Of a stretch of 64,000 nt of DNA, positions 41,301-56,300 are shown piece after piece; positions within the stretch are counted from its first letter, which is position 1, and each line of letters starts with the position of its first letter. Under the pieces are notes generated by a model. It was not told the origin of the DNA. It made no database searches and was given only the letters and a program-made list of their open reading frames with translations. The position numbers were made by a program, and so were the translations under genes. The stretch comes from Echinarachnius parma (taxonomy: Eukaryota > Echinodermata > Echinoidea > Clypeasteroida > Echinarachniidae): NCBI GenBank assembly GCA_037951105.1, contig JBAMJV010002091.1:1-64000 (forward strand), given 5' to 3'.

Positions 41301-44300
41301 TTAATAAAAAGGATTAAAAGGATAGCAGTGTTATGCAGGGTCAGGCAAGGCTATGCTGTTTTCCTGGGCTAATCCAGGTATAAAATATAACACAATTTAG
41401 CCAAGAAAACAACCTGGCTTAAAGACTCTGCCAACGTAATTAGTTGACTACTATGGAGATCTGAGTAAGCCTTTATTATCTACTATTATCTTCTTTTTTA
41501 AAGGGTGCTAGTTAAGGTCAATACCCTAGCAGAAACAAGGTGAAATCAACTTCTTGTATATATATTTGAAATTAAAAGAAGAAGAATTGTTGACAGGTGA
41601 TAACTATAATCACCATCCCCCAGGTGTACACCCCTACAAAAATGATTTATGGCATCAGTAATTGCCCGCTATCATTTCATGAAGAATGTTGGCACGCAAA
41701 GCAATATACATCAACAAAAAAGCAATTCCAAAGTGATTCTACAAAGGATGCACAACAATATTTTAAAAATGCACCCCCAACAAAACAAAAAAGCTATATA
41801 TATTTCAGAGTAAAGTATCTGTAAGCCCCAAAATGATTTTTATTTTTGTTGCCACCAACGATCACATTTCATACCCCAATTCAAATGAAAAATGTGTACG
41901 ATGAATAATAACATCAACAGAAAAGCAATATTCCTAAACAATAATTTGGATTTTATTTGTCACTGACATTTCTGATCCTGAGAGCTACTAAGTATGTGCA
42001 TGGAAATGTCCACATTTGTTATAAAAATTTAAAAAAACCCCAAACAAGCCATGAATAATAAAGGTTTGGATTATTTCACATCAATGCATAAAATCATCTG
42101 CCTCATCAATTTCATCGCCACTGAATAAAAACTAAATAATTTATGTCTATTTTGTCTATTTTTTTTAATCACTTGTACCTTATCAAAGACGTCTGTGTTT
42201 TGAAGAAAGCAAGCTATGAATGACAACTGTTTTGAATTATTTCACCTGAGAGCATACATATAATCATCTGTCTCATAAATTTCATCAACAATCAATAAAA
42301 CATAAAACATTTCATTCCTTTTATTGGACTTTAAAAAATCATAAATATGCAATAATCATATTTCACACCCAGATAGTTGTCTGTATTGTGCAGAAGAGCA
42401 TCAAATTATGCAGAAAATCGCTTTGTGAAAGAACATAATTATAAGCCTTGTCAATTTTATCACCATCGCTAAAATAAAATATGAAATATGTGAATATGTA
42501 TTGGAACCAACACCTGCACTTCATATTCTTTGAGGTACCGCCTTACCATAGAAAAGACCAGATATTTCTTCATTCATTATCAAAAGGAGGCAATTGACAT
42601 GATTTTTGCTTTGAATTGGAGGTATCTTGAAAGGAATTTCTTCATGAAAAGGAGACAAAAGTCAAACACTAATCTCCTCCCTCTTTATGACTCTCTTGTA
42701 CCCCCTTCACAATAGCATCTTTTCTAATTTCTATGAACAGATTTTCTTGTATACAATTTCCGTATAAAAGAAGGCAACATGAAAGGGATTTCGTAACCAA
42801 AGGAGACGAGCGTAAAACACATCTCCGCCCTGTGTATGAACTTCTTTCGTGTCTTTTTATCACTTTTTGTTTGTGAGGGGATTTGCTTTATTACATTGCT
42901 TGGGGACATTTAAAAACTCACAAAAATTTCCATACAAAAAGAAGGCAACTTGAAAGGGATTTCGTGATAAAAAAGGGAAAAGAGTCAAATACATGTACAT
43001 AACTCCTCCCTTCTATGAACGTCTATTGTGCACTCTTTATAGATTATCAAATTATATTTCTATGAGCAGATTTGCATTATTACATGTATATTCACTGAAG
43101 ACATCTAAGAGTCAAAGCTATTTTTTTAACAAAAAGGAGGCAACTTAAAAAGATTTTTCGTGATCACGCAATTCCTCCCCTACTTACAGACTTCTTTGTA
43201 CACCTTTTCTAATTGCTATGAGCAGATTTTCTTTATGCTTGTGGCAGGCGCGCCGATTCCATCCGAAACACAATGCATTGGGGGGGCAGAGCATTGTTCT
43301 CAAACAATGCTCGCCCCCCCAATGCATTGTGTTTTCGGATGGAATCGGCGCCGGTGGCTTGTGGACATTTGAAATACACAACAATTTCTGTATAAAAAAA
43401 GAGATGATTTGAAAGGGATTCCGTGATAAAAAAGAACCAACTGTCAAACTCAAAACTCCTCCCCGTTATGTATGCATTTCCATCAAGCAGCCATCGTACT
43501 TTAACTGTGAAAGGATTTACTAAACAATAATCTTTTCAAAGTCAACAACCTCTAAATTGCATATCTTAATTCTAAAAAGGAGGTAGCTCAAAAAGATTTG
43601 CTAAGTCAAAACTGCTTTAGAAGTCAGAAACATTTATCACATATTTCTTTTCAAAAAGAGCAAACTTATAAGAATTTACATGGTAGTCAAACACAAAGCT
43701 CCTTTTCTGTTAGTGATTTGCTTAACTGCATTGCTGTCAGATTAAAAAACATTTATCACATATTTCTTTTCAAAAAGAGCCATCTCAAAAGAATTTACAC
43801 AGTAGTCTAAACACAAAGCTCCTTTTCTATTAGGGGATTTGCTTAACTGCATAGCTGTCAGATTCAAAAACATTTATTGCATATTTCTTTTCGAAAACGG
43901 GGCAATTCAAAAGAAAATAGAGAACAATCGAACACAAAACACGTGCCCCAAGTTGAATGTAGTTTCTATTAAGCAGACATTAGCCCTTTTTTGTCAATAG
44001 AATTGCTAATCTGATCATATTGTTTGTGAAGTCAACAACGTATCAAATAAATCGAAATGTCAATGACATCTAGAAATTCAGAAAAAGGTAAGGACTTATA
44101 AAGTTAAGACATCTGCAAATCGTGGCTCAAGGGGGAAAACAATATTGTATAATTTAATTTAGTTTCTACAAAGAACTTGAAGAATACTTAAGACTGTAAA
44201 GAAAAGGACATAGATTTGAGAGGTGAAGAAAAGAAGGTGTCAGAGCATTGGACTGCAATGCTAAAAGATGTTGATCAGTACCTAATGTATATGGTACCTA

Positions 44301-47300
44301 TCATGGTAGCTCGGCTAAAGCCAAGGTAATATTGCTCGGAGCTTTGGGACTTTGGTGATAAAGTGCTATATAAAAATTCCTGTAAAATGAAACCAAGGAA
44401 AAACAGAAAACATGTACATACCTTTCATGATCAACCCCAAGGTCTGTGTAGATGCTGAGGCACATGCCTCCCAAGAGGTAGCCAAACGCTGGCCCAAGGA
44501 GCGACGCCCCATTGAAGATACCTTTTAACAGAAGACAAATAGAAATTTAAGAATAAGATAGGAGAAAAAGAAACAACACTTATACATGTAAATATGTTTA
44601 TCAGTTAAACAAACACATTTTCAGTTCATTTTGCATTTAGGTTATTTAATTTCAATAGGTGTAGTTTGCAAGGGCACATGCTTCCAAACAGGTAGCCGAA
44701 TGCTGGCCCAAGGAGCAGAGCCCCATTGAAGATATGTACCTACAGTACATGACACAAAAAGAGAAATTGAAGAATAATATGTAATGAGACAAAGAAAGAA
44801 TACTAATGAATAGGACTATCAATCAAACAAACAAATGTTTTGTTCTATTTTAATATGAGGATATTAATTGTACACTGTATGTAGCTGTAGACACATGCCA
44901 GACAGCAGATAGCCAAATGCTGGGCCAAGGAGCATTGCTCCATCGAATATACCTAAAAGATGCATTAAACTAGAGAAGATTCAAGACATTGTTATACGAT
45001 TATAAAGGAAAGAACACTAATAAATATGACTAGCAATCAAACACACACAGTTTCTTAATTTTTTTGTTGGCATATGGAGAAATTAATCTCATTTTCCCCC
45101 CATTCCCTTTCAACTTCTGCAATCCCCATAGACTTTGTACATAGCCCACCAAGTTCCCGTAGGCAAAGGGTTTAATCCAACCATTTGATTCCTCTCTAAT
45201 GATCCTGCAAGTTATGTCAACTATTCCACTGGACCAATTAGAGACTGACCCACTCCAGACTGACCCACTCCATCCCCAACATCCACTGCCATCCTGTGTC
45301 CTGGGAGTGTTTCACAAAGATTCTAAGTGGAACCGAACTCTAAGTTGGACTGAACAATTATGGAAAGCTATTTATTTGTAGCATTGGAATAACAAATGTA
45401 TAAATGCAAAACAATACAAGTATGTGAAACATCCAACAAAAATTATTCAATAACTTCAAGGCTCCTTGATAATAACAAATATTACTGACTTCAATAACAA
45501 ATGTATGCCTTTTAAAATAACTGTTCCAACAATTTTACAAAGATACGAACAGCTTTCCATAAAAGTTAGGTCAAACTTAGAGTTACTGACCCCATCCTAC
45601 ATCAACACATAGTCAACATGTTCTTTTCTCTCTATCTACCATCTCTTTCTTCAACATTATTCCACCCCCCTCCCCTCCATGCGCATTCCTCCCTTGACCC
45701 AATGATATGGTTCCTTGCTAATGATCTTTCAAGACCTGTCAACTATTCCTTAGCTGATGGTTTCAGTCTTGACCAGTTGGGGCCTAAGCTACAGAAGGGC
45801 GCTAAGAATGTGCAAAGGAGGGCATAGCTAGAATTAGTTTAAAGGGACAAATAAAGACTTTACCTGTTCCCTACTAGATATTGCAATTCCTATAGAGTTT
45901 ATACAGGACCCAACAGTTTCCTGCAGGCAATTTGTCAATCTTCCATGGTAGGGGGAAGGGGAAGGTGGAAAACAGTCTAAACATTAATTAGTGATTCCTC
46001 GTTTAATATTAGAAAGGGTAGCTGGGGGATGGGGGAGAGACAGGGATTGCCCCCCCCCCCCCTCGAAGCTATGCCACTGTAAGAATGCACAGCTAGTTTT
46101 CCTACATTTGTATTGAATTTCCAGTTCATACAGCTAACACTTGACATTTTAGCTTACATATCACGGTCAGCATGTCAGGGGTTAACATACAAATTAGAGC
46201 CTAACCTACTGGGATACAAACGTTACATTGTACGTAACCCTAGATGTTCTTGACATTACAATTAGGACCTAGATATTAAATTTGCATCATGAATGAGAAT
46301 CTCTTTTCAAGAATGTTTTTGACATCTGTGTGTCTCTTCGTTTCTGCTTTGTGTATAACCTTTAACATGCCCTACAAAGGCTACGTAGCTATCAAACTTC
46401 ATAGCAAAACCTATTACTTTGAGCTTAACACAAACGTCACATTGTGTGCTGTGCAACGCTATGTTCATGACTGACGTGACATCATCAAATAGATGCGAGA
46501 TGACAGCATCAGGTACATCTCTCTTTTCAAGAATGTTTTGACATCTGTGTATGTTGGTTTTTGTATTGTCAGTAACCTACATGCATAACCTTCATACTTC
46601 ATACACATCTACAGTAACTCCACTTATTATACCAAAATTAATGTCCTCCTGTTCGTCAACTTACAACTGTTAACTAGACCTACGGGATACAAATGTCGCA
46701 TTGATGGCACCCCTGCCTCCATGACATTATGATAACAAGCTGAATCAGGCATAAGGTAGCTCTCTTTTCAATGACTGTCTTCTGATATCCCTGTCTGTAC
46801 TGTCTGTATAACCTGTATTGAAACCTGAACTAAAGTTACTGAAGTCTTTCTATTTGTTAACTTCACTAAATGTACCAGTGGGAGTTTTTAATATTTCTGC
46901 AAGCAGGGAATTTTGTTTTGATTCATACTGTCTGTCACCTGTACCATAGCCATAGGGTAGATCTCTTTTCAATGAATGTCTTCTGATATCTGTGTTTGTT
47001 GACTTTGGTACTGTCTACATCTATAACCTGTATTGAAACCTGAACCCCACTCTTAACAAAAGGTAATTTTCTTTTGATTCATATTGTCTGTTACCTGTTA
47101 GGGTATTTTCAATTAGTGTCTTCTGATATCTGTGTTTGTTGACTTTGGTACTGTCTGTGTCCTATAACTTGTAACCTCCTTACGTCATGTAACCTCCTTA
47201 CGTCATGTGTCCTACATGTCAACAGGGCTCAACACTAGCACTTGCCCTATTTCCCAGGGCAAGTACAAATTGATGTTGGGCAAGTAAAGTTTCATAAATG

Positions 47301-50300
47301 GCCTCGTTTGGTTGCCCGATTGGGCAATTGGTCAACTATGATGGAAAATGTAATTCCTTATGTGCAAATACATCTAGAGTAAGCGGTCTCAATAAAGTAA
47401 ATTTTCTGTCAGGGCAAGTAAAATGGGAAAAGTTATGATTTTACTTGCCCAAACGAGCCAGTAAAGAAAAAAGTTAGTGTGGAGGCTTGATGTCACACAT
47501 GTCAAAATCCACACTACTAACAGAGTTTAGTGTCCTTCAACTTGTTAACCTAGCGCCTGGCCTTAGGGGATACAAATGTCACATTGTCAACACCCCAATG
47601 TTCATGACATTATGATGAGAGCATTTAAGGTAGATCTCTTTTCAATGAATGTCTTCTGATATGTGTGTTTGTTGACCTTGGTACCGTCTGCAACCCATAA
47701 CCTGCAACCTCCTGATGTGTCGTGTCCTACTTGTCAAACCTGAACCCCACACTAACTAAAGTTACTAACAAAAGTTACTGACGTCATTTTACTAGTTAAC
47801 AAGTCTTAGGACGCTGCCATATGTGGCCGAGAGCACGATCATGACCCAGGACCAGCCTTAGCTTCACTGATCTTTAGATATGCTTGTGTAATTCTTTAAG
47901 GTTGAATGAGTAAGCCCGGATGTGTGCTCTGCTACGTTTTGTTGATTTGTATGTTATTCTAGCATATTGACATCGATGAGTTAGAGCCAATGATGCTAAT
48001 TACCATGGTAAATGTCGCTGGTCCATATTCGGGCTCTTGGGCCATGCATGGAATACAAGCATTATATTTTCAGCACCCCTATGTTCATGACATTATGATC
48101 AGAAGCTAGAGAATAGCATCATGTAGATCCTTGGAATGTTTTTGGTTTGTTTTCGTATTGCCTGTAACCCCATACATATAACCTTCAAACATGTCCTACA
48201 CGTCAAAACCTTTATCAGTATGTATAAAGTTAAGTGTCCTGCTATTAGTTAACTTACAACTTCAGACCTGCCCTATGGATATAAACGTCACATTGTCAGT
48301 ACCCGCGTTCATGATGTTATGATTCGTAGCTAGATGATAGCATCAGGTAGATACATTTCAAAGGAACATTTTGATATCTGTGTTTGTTTGCTTTGGTAGG
48401 CCTACTGTCTGTAAGTCTGTAACCGATCACCTGTATAAACCTTGTTACGTGTCCCACATATCGGTCTGATTTTTAACTTACAAAGGAGAACGCAGCCCAC
48501 TGGGATACAAACGTCACATTGTGGCCTATATTCATGACATCATGGTTAGTACTAGTAGCTGGATGCTAGATAGATCTGTTTCAAGAATGATTTGAGATTG
48601 ATGTTTGTTGGGTTATATCTTTCCCATGGTTAACCTTTTAAAGTGTCATGTTGGACAAAATCAGTGTTTGGTAGTCTGATGGCCAAATGATAATCATTTG
48701 GGTTTGATTTATATAGCGCCTAATATGTAACATGAATGAGGGTGTGTAATATTAAAGCATGAGTGCACTATAAAGTAGCACCTGCTGGAATACTCCCCAG
48801 GGAGTGGAGAGAGTGCACAATAAAGTGCGGAAGTGTATCCAATGGTCAAGTTATAAATGATAATAATGTTAGATGCAGGTCCCTCTGGGAGAACAGAGCA
48901 AAAGGGCACAGAAGAGGCTATTAAACCTGGATAAATAAGGACTACAAAAATAAAACCAGCATCATCCCTAAGCAAATTACACTATTATTACCTCAGACAT
49001 AGGACATAATGCCAGCCTGCACATGCTGTGTCCATCTCCACTCCCTGGGGAACATTCCTTCCAGGTGGCTCATGGGCATTGAAAAGATTGTTCATACAAA
49101 GTCTTTCACCACCTACTGGGTCCCTACTTTAATATAACCATCTAGAGACATGGATTTTCCGCGATCGCGGAAAATCGCGGAAAATCGCGGAATTGACCAT
49201 TTGAAACGGAAAATGAGTTCTCAAACGGAAAATCGCGGAAAACCTCTTTTTCCTCAAAAATTCATATTTTGTAGTAGAAAACTATCAGAAGAAAACAAAT
49301 GACAAAAAAGTACAAGAAAGACGATGTCGAATGCAACTTACAACGACAAGAAATCCGCTCTAGCGCGCGGTGCGGCGAGTACGATCGACTAGACTAGCTA
49401 CCCCGGCGCGCCCCGCACAGTCACGCAGCTGCTTTGTGTCACCCGTACGTGTATCACACTACACACATACTGTACGTAATACCAAAGATGGTAGAGCGCC
49501 TCAACGATTCTCAAACGTTGACATCGAGTCCGCCCTCTATCGGCAATTATGCGCGATCGCGCACACGTGTATAACAATACTTCCGCGTTCCTTCCGGGGT
49601 ATACTACGGCTTTGGTAATGGTACGGAATTCGATTACGACACGACGTCGCACGCTGATAGTGATAGGTATGAAAGCTTGAAGTTGAAGCGAGAGAAAATC
49701 GGTAAGTTTTCACAATAAATACCTATATTATTGAATAGCCTAACTACTCTCTGGCCTGTCGTAAGTCATTTCTGATATCAGGCATGACACATTCCCCCAA
49801 ATTTGGATGATTTGTGGGTGAAAATAATGATTTTACCATACTCATTGAATTTTGTATACGTTTGATGGTAAACGGAATTTGCAGTTTTTCACATGTACAA
49901 AGTCTATGGCAAAACGGAATTTCCGTTTTTCAGGCAGGCAAAAACGGAATTCCCGATTTTGTGAAACGGAAAAGGCCTTTTTTTGAAACGGAAAATCCGT
50001 GTCCCTAACCATCTACAAATGCAATGTGCAAACACTATTTGTTTTCAAACTCAAGATCCCATGATTGGAGAGCGCTCTTCCAATCTTGCTATTAGATCCA
50101 TTTCAAATAATATTTTGATACTGCCGTTTGTTAGTTCTGTGCTACCTTTTGTACATGCCTGTGTATACCTACTGTACGTGGCAGAAGATATGTTGTTTTG
50201 AAATAGATTCAACTGTGCCATACATATTTTTTTTATATGTCTGTAAGCAGGTACGTTTGTTTGTATTCATTGTCTGTTAATCTGTTACCCGTGACCTTCT

Positions 50301-53300
50301 CATGTGTTACACGTTATCATAGATGTATTTCAAATAACATTTTGATAATTTAATTTGTCTGTTTTTAAGAGGGTGTATTTGTTTTCTTCAATATCGTCTG
50401 TTACCTGTAACCTTCTTCAGCGTCAATACATCTGTTTTCAAGATTGGTACAAGGTTTGCTTTCCAATCATGGGATCAGGGGCGTGTTTCACAAAGATCCT
50501 AAGTTGAACTTAACTCTTAAGTTGGACTTAAATAGTATGGTAAGCCATTTGTAGCCTTGGAACAAAATATACTAAAAAGCAAAAATGCAAGTATTTTAGA
50601 CTTTTCATAAATTTTACATGAAGAACATGAAATCTCATTGATAATAGACAAGTATTTATGAACTGAAACAACCTTTAATGCCTTTTAAAAGGACTTTTAG
50701 AATTTGTTTTCAAATACACTAATGGCTTTCCATACTTTTTAAGTCCAACTTAGAGTTAAAATCAGGATCTTTGTGAAACACCCCCCTAAGTGTTTGTCTT
50801 TCAGCAAGCTGCTCTCTACCCAGGTGTATAAATGGGGACCTGGTAGGAGGAGAAAGCCTTTATGTGAAAGATCCCATGAGCCACTTGGAAGGAATGCTCC
50901 TTAGGGAGTGGAGAGGTGCACACAGCGCGTATGGGCCTGCATTGTATCATATGACCAGGGTATTGATAGTGTATTAGCACTTGAAAATTAAACTCATTCA
51001 TATGTATGGCACTAAATAGAGAAATAGCTATTGTGAGGGGGGGGGGGGGGGCAAGTGCCCCTATTAATAGTTAAAACTATATATTGGTAACAACTTTCAA
51101 AGGTAAGAAAAACAAAGAATGTGCCAACGCCCTATATAAATCAAACATACATTATCATACAATGTATATTGTTTGTAACCTTAGTGATCTGTAAAACTTT
51201 TTTCTTCAAATTTTAACCAGTATGTTCACATCTACTGATGTGAGGTGTTACAAACAATCTATATTTATCTCTAATCTCTGAGTCTGTGGCGTCTAATTCA
51301 TGAATGCGCTCTATCACAGGAAAACTGTTTGCCAAGTCCATCACACATAATTATGTTTGAAGGCACAGCAACATTTATTTATGAGATGATCTTGGAGCTG
51401 TATGTATACAACTCTATGGCGATGATACCCTCATCGAAAGACTCGGAGCGCAAGCAATTACTAGGATCCTATACGTGCACCGATCTTATCTTCTTACATG
51501 TTTTTAACCTGATCAAGATCCAGTTTAATTTTGAAGTAACATTAATTATCCATAGCCCCGAACCCAAGGTAGGCATTTTCTGGACCAGCCCTGAATGTAC
51601 ATTTTGAACTATCATAATATTTCAGTAAATTTGTATACAGTGAAATCAGAAATACAACTTATACTGTATGTCAGGTAACCATTTCATAAGTAGTTAAAAG
51701 AAAAGTATATGTTACATCTTTGACATCATGGAGCAGGACAGATCGACTCGTCATGCTATTTTAAGTACATTACGTTCATTACAAATAGTCTACATTTGGA
51801 ACTGCACATAGTTTAAAAAGGGGATATTTTATTGAGTAAATGCCCTGTCATGACATGTCTGTGTGACACACACATGTATACATACAGACAGACAGACAGA
51901 AATAAACACACACACAAACACACTGCATACCCATCACACAACATCAATTAAAAGTCTTCTAAAAACGTACAAGTTGAATCATCAGCACTGGCTGATGTGT
52001 GTGACAAATGTACTGACATAATACACGTTCTCTCAAATCCAATCAAACTGCTCTAAATAGGCACCGGTTGAATCATCCGCACACGCAACTGGTTGATCCA
52101 GTGGATTTAGATCTTAGTGCAGAAGCCTGACCTGATTAGATAACATGGATATTAGTAATATTAAGTCAAGTTCGGTTTTAGGAAGTTTTCTGGAACTTTT
52201 GCTTCATTGACAAGTTTAAGCCATTCCCTCCCTGGATATTTGTAATCACATTTCCCGTACAGAAATCTTAACCCATTGACTACGGGAACCGAGTGGGTTG
52301 TGTACAAAGTCTATGGAGATTTCAGAATATCGTAGTCAACGGGTTAAGTGCGTCAAAAAACTAGCGGCTGGCTTCAGCTAGCTTGCAACTAGCTAGTGGA
52401 TGCTAAAATTGTGAGTGTGTAGCAGTTTTTAAGCATGTCAGTTAGCGTGCAGGGATAGTTTGCAAGCTTAATTTCAGCAGAGATAGCCTTTTAAGCTAGC
52501 CGCAAGCTAGTCGCTGGCTTGTGACACGCTTAGATTTCTGTAGGGGTCTAACCAAGTTGGGTTATGTCGCGGACATCAGCTAGGTTGTAAATGCATGTTA
52601 TACTAACATCAAGTCCTCTTCAATTGGTTTACTCAAGAATTAGAATGAATTTTGGAGCTGTATCACCTGAAGCATGGTGGCTTAGCGGTTAGAGTCAACT
52701 TAACAGCAATCAGTGCCGCTACCCTTCATCAGACAAGACCAACCCAAAATAATATGCAAGGGGCCAACATTACACAGGGGGTACGTGTGGAATGGGGGGA
52801 GGGGGAGAGAAGTGAGAGAGGGGAGACAGAGAGGGGGAGGGGGTGGGGTGATGCGCCTCCAGAAAGGCCAGGCCCTGTCACCTTAGGGTCAGTCTAGCAG
52901 CAATCAGTGTCTCAACCAATCAGCAGACCACTCCTTCATGTCAACTGGACAAACATCAGACCCAATCTGATGACCCATCTATCAACTTGGACTTACATTC
53001 GGACTTGCATACCCCCTGGACCCCAGTTACACAAACATTTTAGCTTGATCTGACTGCAACACTTCGAGTTATAGTTCTATGGCTCCATTGCAGAAATAGA
53101 TACAATCGATTGTAAGTTACAATTAATTGTATTAGTCAGATCATGTGTTCTGAATGCGCTAATCTGATTGGTTGAAACACGCAAAATCTCTGACTTTCAA
53201 TCAATTGTAACTTGTAAATTGTAACAATCGATTGAATCTCTTTCTGCAATGGGGCCCAGATATCATAGCACATACCCTGACCCATCTATCAACTTAAACC

Positions 53301-56300
53301 TCCTCTTGGACTTGCATACCCCCCGGACCCCAGTTGCACAAAATGTTGATCTGAATATTACAGCAATAGTACTTGTAGTACCATATATTTTAACACATAC
53401 TGTGTCAGTATGTTTTATAAGTCACAAACCCTCCATGAACTTGGTAAGTACTGGAAGAATGGAGGAACATTTCATTTTAGACCAAGACTTGAAGGCCAAC
53501 TTTGAGAACTTTGGGGTCCCATCCATCGTGCCAAAAGGGCACTCGATAAGATCCATGGTCCAAGATCTCATGATATGTTGAAGGATACAGAACTGTCTCT
53601 AGACCAATCAGCATTAAGTATTTGTGGACTTTTCAGCATAAATGGTGACTTTGAGATAGTTGGCCCTTGGGACTGCTTACATGACAATTTTGTAAAACTT
53701 AACTTTGAATCTGCTACTGTTTTAGGAATGAAGTACAGATTATTCATACATGTATCATTTGCGAACTTAACAATAAATCAGTTTTTACTAGTTTAAGTGA
53801 TGTTTATTTCTGATTTTCCGACCCAGTAGATCAATACAATCATTACACCCCACTGTCATACAATAAATATCTAACCTCTTGAACTATTTTTTTACGAGCA
53901 AGGTTAATTTCACAGCCTTTTAAGTTTTGACAAAGGATCACTTAGGACCATTTGTACTTCAAACAGCCATAAAGAATTTCAATACAACGGCTATTTGTCA
54001 TAGATTATAATGCTCTAAAGAAATGAAATAAAATAGTTGGTACAATGGTTTGATGAAGAGAATATTTTACACAAGAACTACTTTTCATAAAGTGAATAGT
54101 TTGAAGAAAGGAAAACATTTCATTCAAGCATTCATCTAAATTGATTGGCAAGGCCAAACTGTTTATAATTCCCACTTACTTCTCTTACAGTAATTCATCT
54201 CACAATTTGTCAAGTTTTTGAATGATAGATTCTGTATTTTTTTGGACAAAAAAAAATACCCACACAAACATATTTGTCACGGTGTAAAACACAACACTGG
54301 CAAAGAATTGTTGGAGCATTGTGTGAGCTGGGGGTCATATCATTGTTCATCATTAGGAATTGAGGAATTTCACAAATTTGAAAATAATTTGCATTGTGAA
54401 AAATTCTTCATAGGAATATTTCCCATACATGTGAAATTTAGTGATTTTGTTTCTTTTAGCACTAATAAAAAAATAAACAGCTGGATTTCGATTTTTGTTT
54501 AAATAAAATAAATATAAACTTGTGCATAGGGTAAACATTTATGTAAATCAAGAAATGTTTTAATTGTATTATAACTGTACTAAATATATCTGGCAATTTA
54601 TCATTGTTTGATTGATTGATTCGTTTTGCTCCCACAATGCCCACACAAATATTTGTGTCACTGTGTGAAATAAAACACAGGTATAGAATTGTTGGAGCAT
54701 CGTGTGAAATGGGGGTCATCGTTACTCAAATAGAATGGAGGAATTTCATCAATTTGAAAATCGTTGAATCATTACAAATTCTCATAGAAATATTTGCTTT
54801 TCATAATTATGTTAAATTTATTGATGGTGTTGTTTGTTTCTTGAAAACCTGAATGAATGATCCGCACTGCCGCTTTTTTCTTAATAGAAAATTAATATGG
54901 ACTACATTGGGAATTCAGAGTATCAAATCACAATAAATGTCAATCAAGAGAGAATTTTTTGTTCACAGGTCTACGACTATAAAGAATATATATATATTTC
55001 ACACTTTGGCTCTTTTGAATGGTAGATTTCTCTAAACGATGCCCAGACAAATATTTTGTTCATGGTGTTAAACAAAACAATGGCATAGATTTCTGTTATT
55101 GAGACATTATCATTGATAGAATACAGGAGAATATTTAAAATACCACATCACTTTTGATTCTAAGTTATTTAGAGTTCAAAAGAAAGAGACTACAGCATGA
55201 AATACATGTTCACCAGGGGCACATTTCAGGAAAGGGTCTTAAGTTAAGACCGTCTTTGCTATTATACTTCCAACCTTGTCCTTTGTTAACGGAACAAACG
55301 CCATCTGTATGTCCGTAGATCAGTCAAATTCATGTGACAGTTACGAAAGTTCTAACTTAAAGGGGACCACCAGACAAAAAACAACACAATTATATGTTTT
55401 GGTACCGTTGTGTGATATCAAATAGATACCCAACATTTTGCAATGGGTTGTGTCATTCATAAGCAATACAATTAATTACCACCACCTACAGAACCATTAT
55501 TATTTCATGGTTCCATACGCACCAATTCTATATTCATATAAAATGCAGTTTTAATACAGAACTACGGTAAGCATTGATAACAACATTATTAAATATAGCC
55601 AATAATATAACATATTTTTTTCATTTCAATTATTCTACCTCTGCAATTTTTCATAGTTAGAAAAAAGATGAAATTTTAGCATTATACACTAAATGTCAAC
55701 GCAAGAGTGCAAAGTTAACTAAGCAGAACAAAATCGCCAAATACATGTATAACAAATATCGCTTTAAAAACTTGTATTCCTTGAAACAAAACAAAACAGT
55801 TTCTAAACTGCACAATTTCTCGAGACGCTCTTTACTGGGGCAGGAAAGCCACCAAATGTAACCACAAATTCTGCTGCACTTTTTATATACTCAATAAGAA
55901 GTTTAGTTTCGATATGGTACATTTAAAGTTGTATTTTTAGCCGGAAAAGATTGGGTTACAATGCGTTCAGTCACAGGATGTAGTTCGTACGTGCCTTGTC
56001 TCCAGGAAATTCACAAAATCACAATTGATTGAAAAAGGGTGAGAAATTTGTGGTTAGATAAAAAAATTTACTTTACGCCCGTGATGTGGCTGACTAAAGG
56101 GCACCCTTTCATACGTGTGTGGAAAAAAACAACAACAAGTTGATGTACTTTCTCCGTTTCAAAACAGCCAGGGTAATCACGTGAACCCGGTTGTCAACTG
56201 GCTTTCGAAACCTTGCACTTCCACAAGCTTTTCTTTTTGTTTTCAAGTTTTTTTATTCATAAACTTTATTTATACAATGACAGTCAGTAAGAAATGTAGC

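Noticed and set aside
43160-43453. Overlapping frames on both strands with similar Cys/His residues
   Set aside because: Explained by the 112-bp palindrome, which reads alike on both strands.
44880-44952. Exon 2 copy as a mutually exclusive exon
   Set aside because: Stop after about 28 codons and no donor in the phase needed to join exon 3.
49370-49652. Arg-rich frames on both strands
   Set aside because: They follow from the CpG-rich core of a non-autonomous transposon; no family recognised.
52676-52710. tRNA A-box-like TGGCTTAGCGGTTAGAG
   Set aside because: No B box or cloverleaf follows within a tRNA length.
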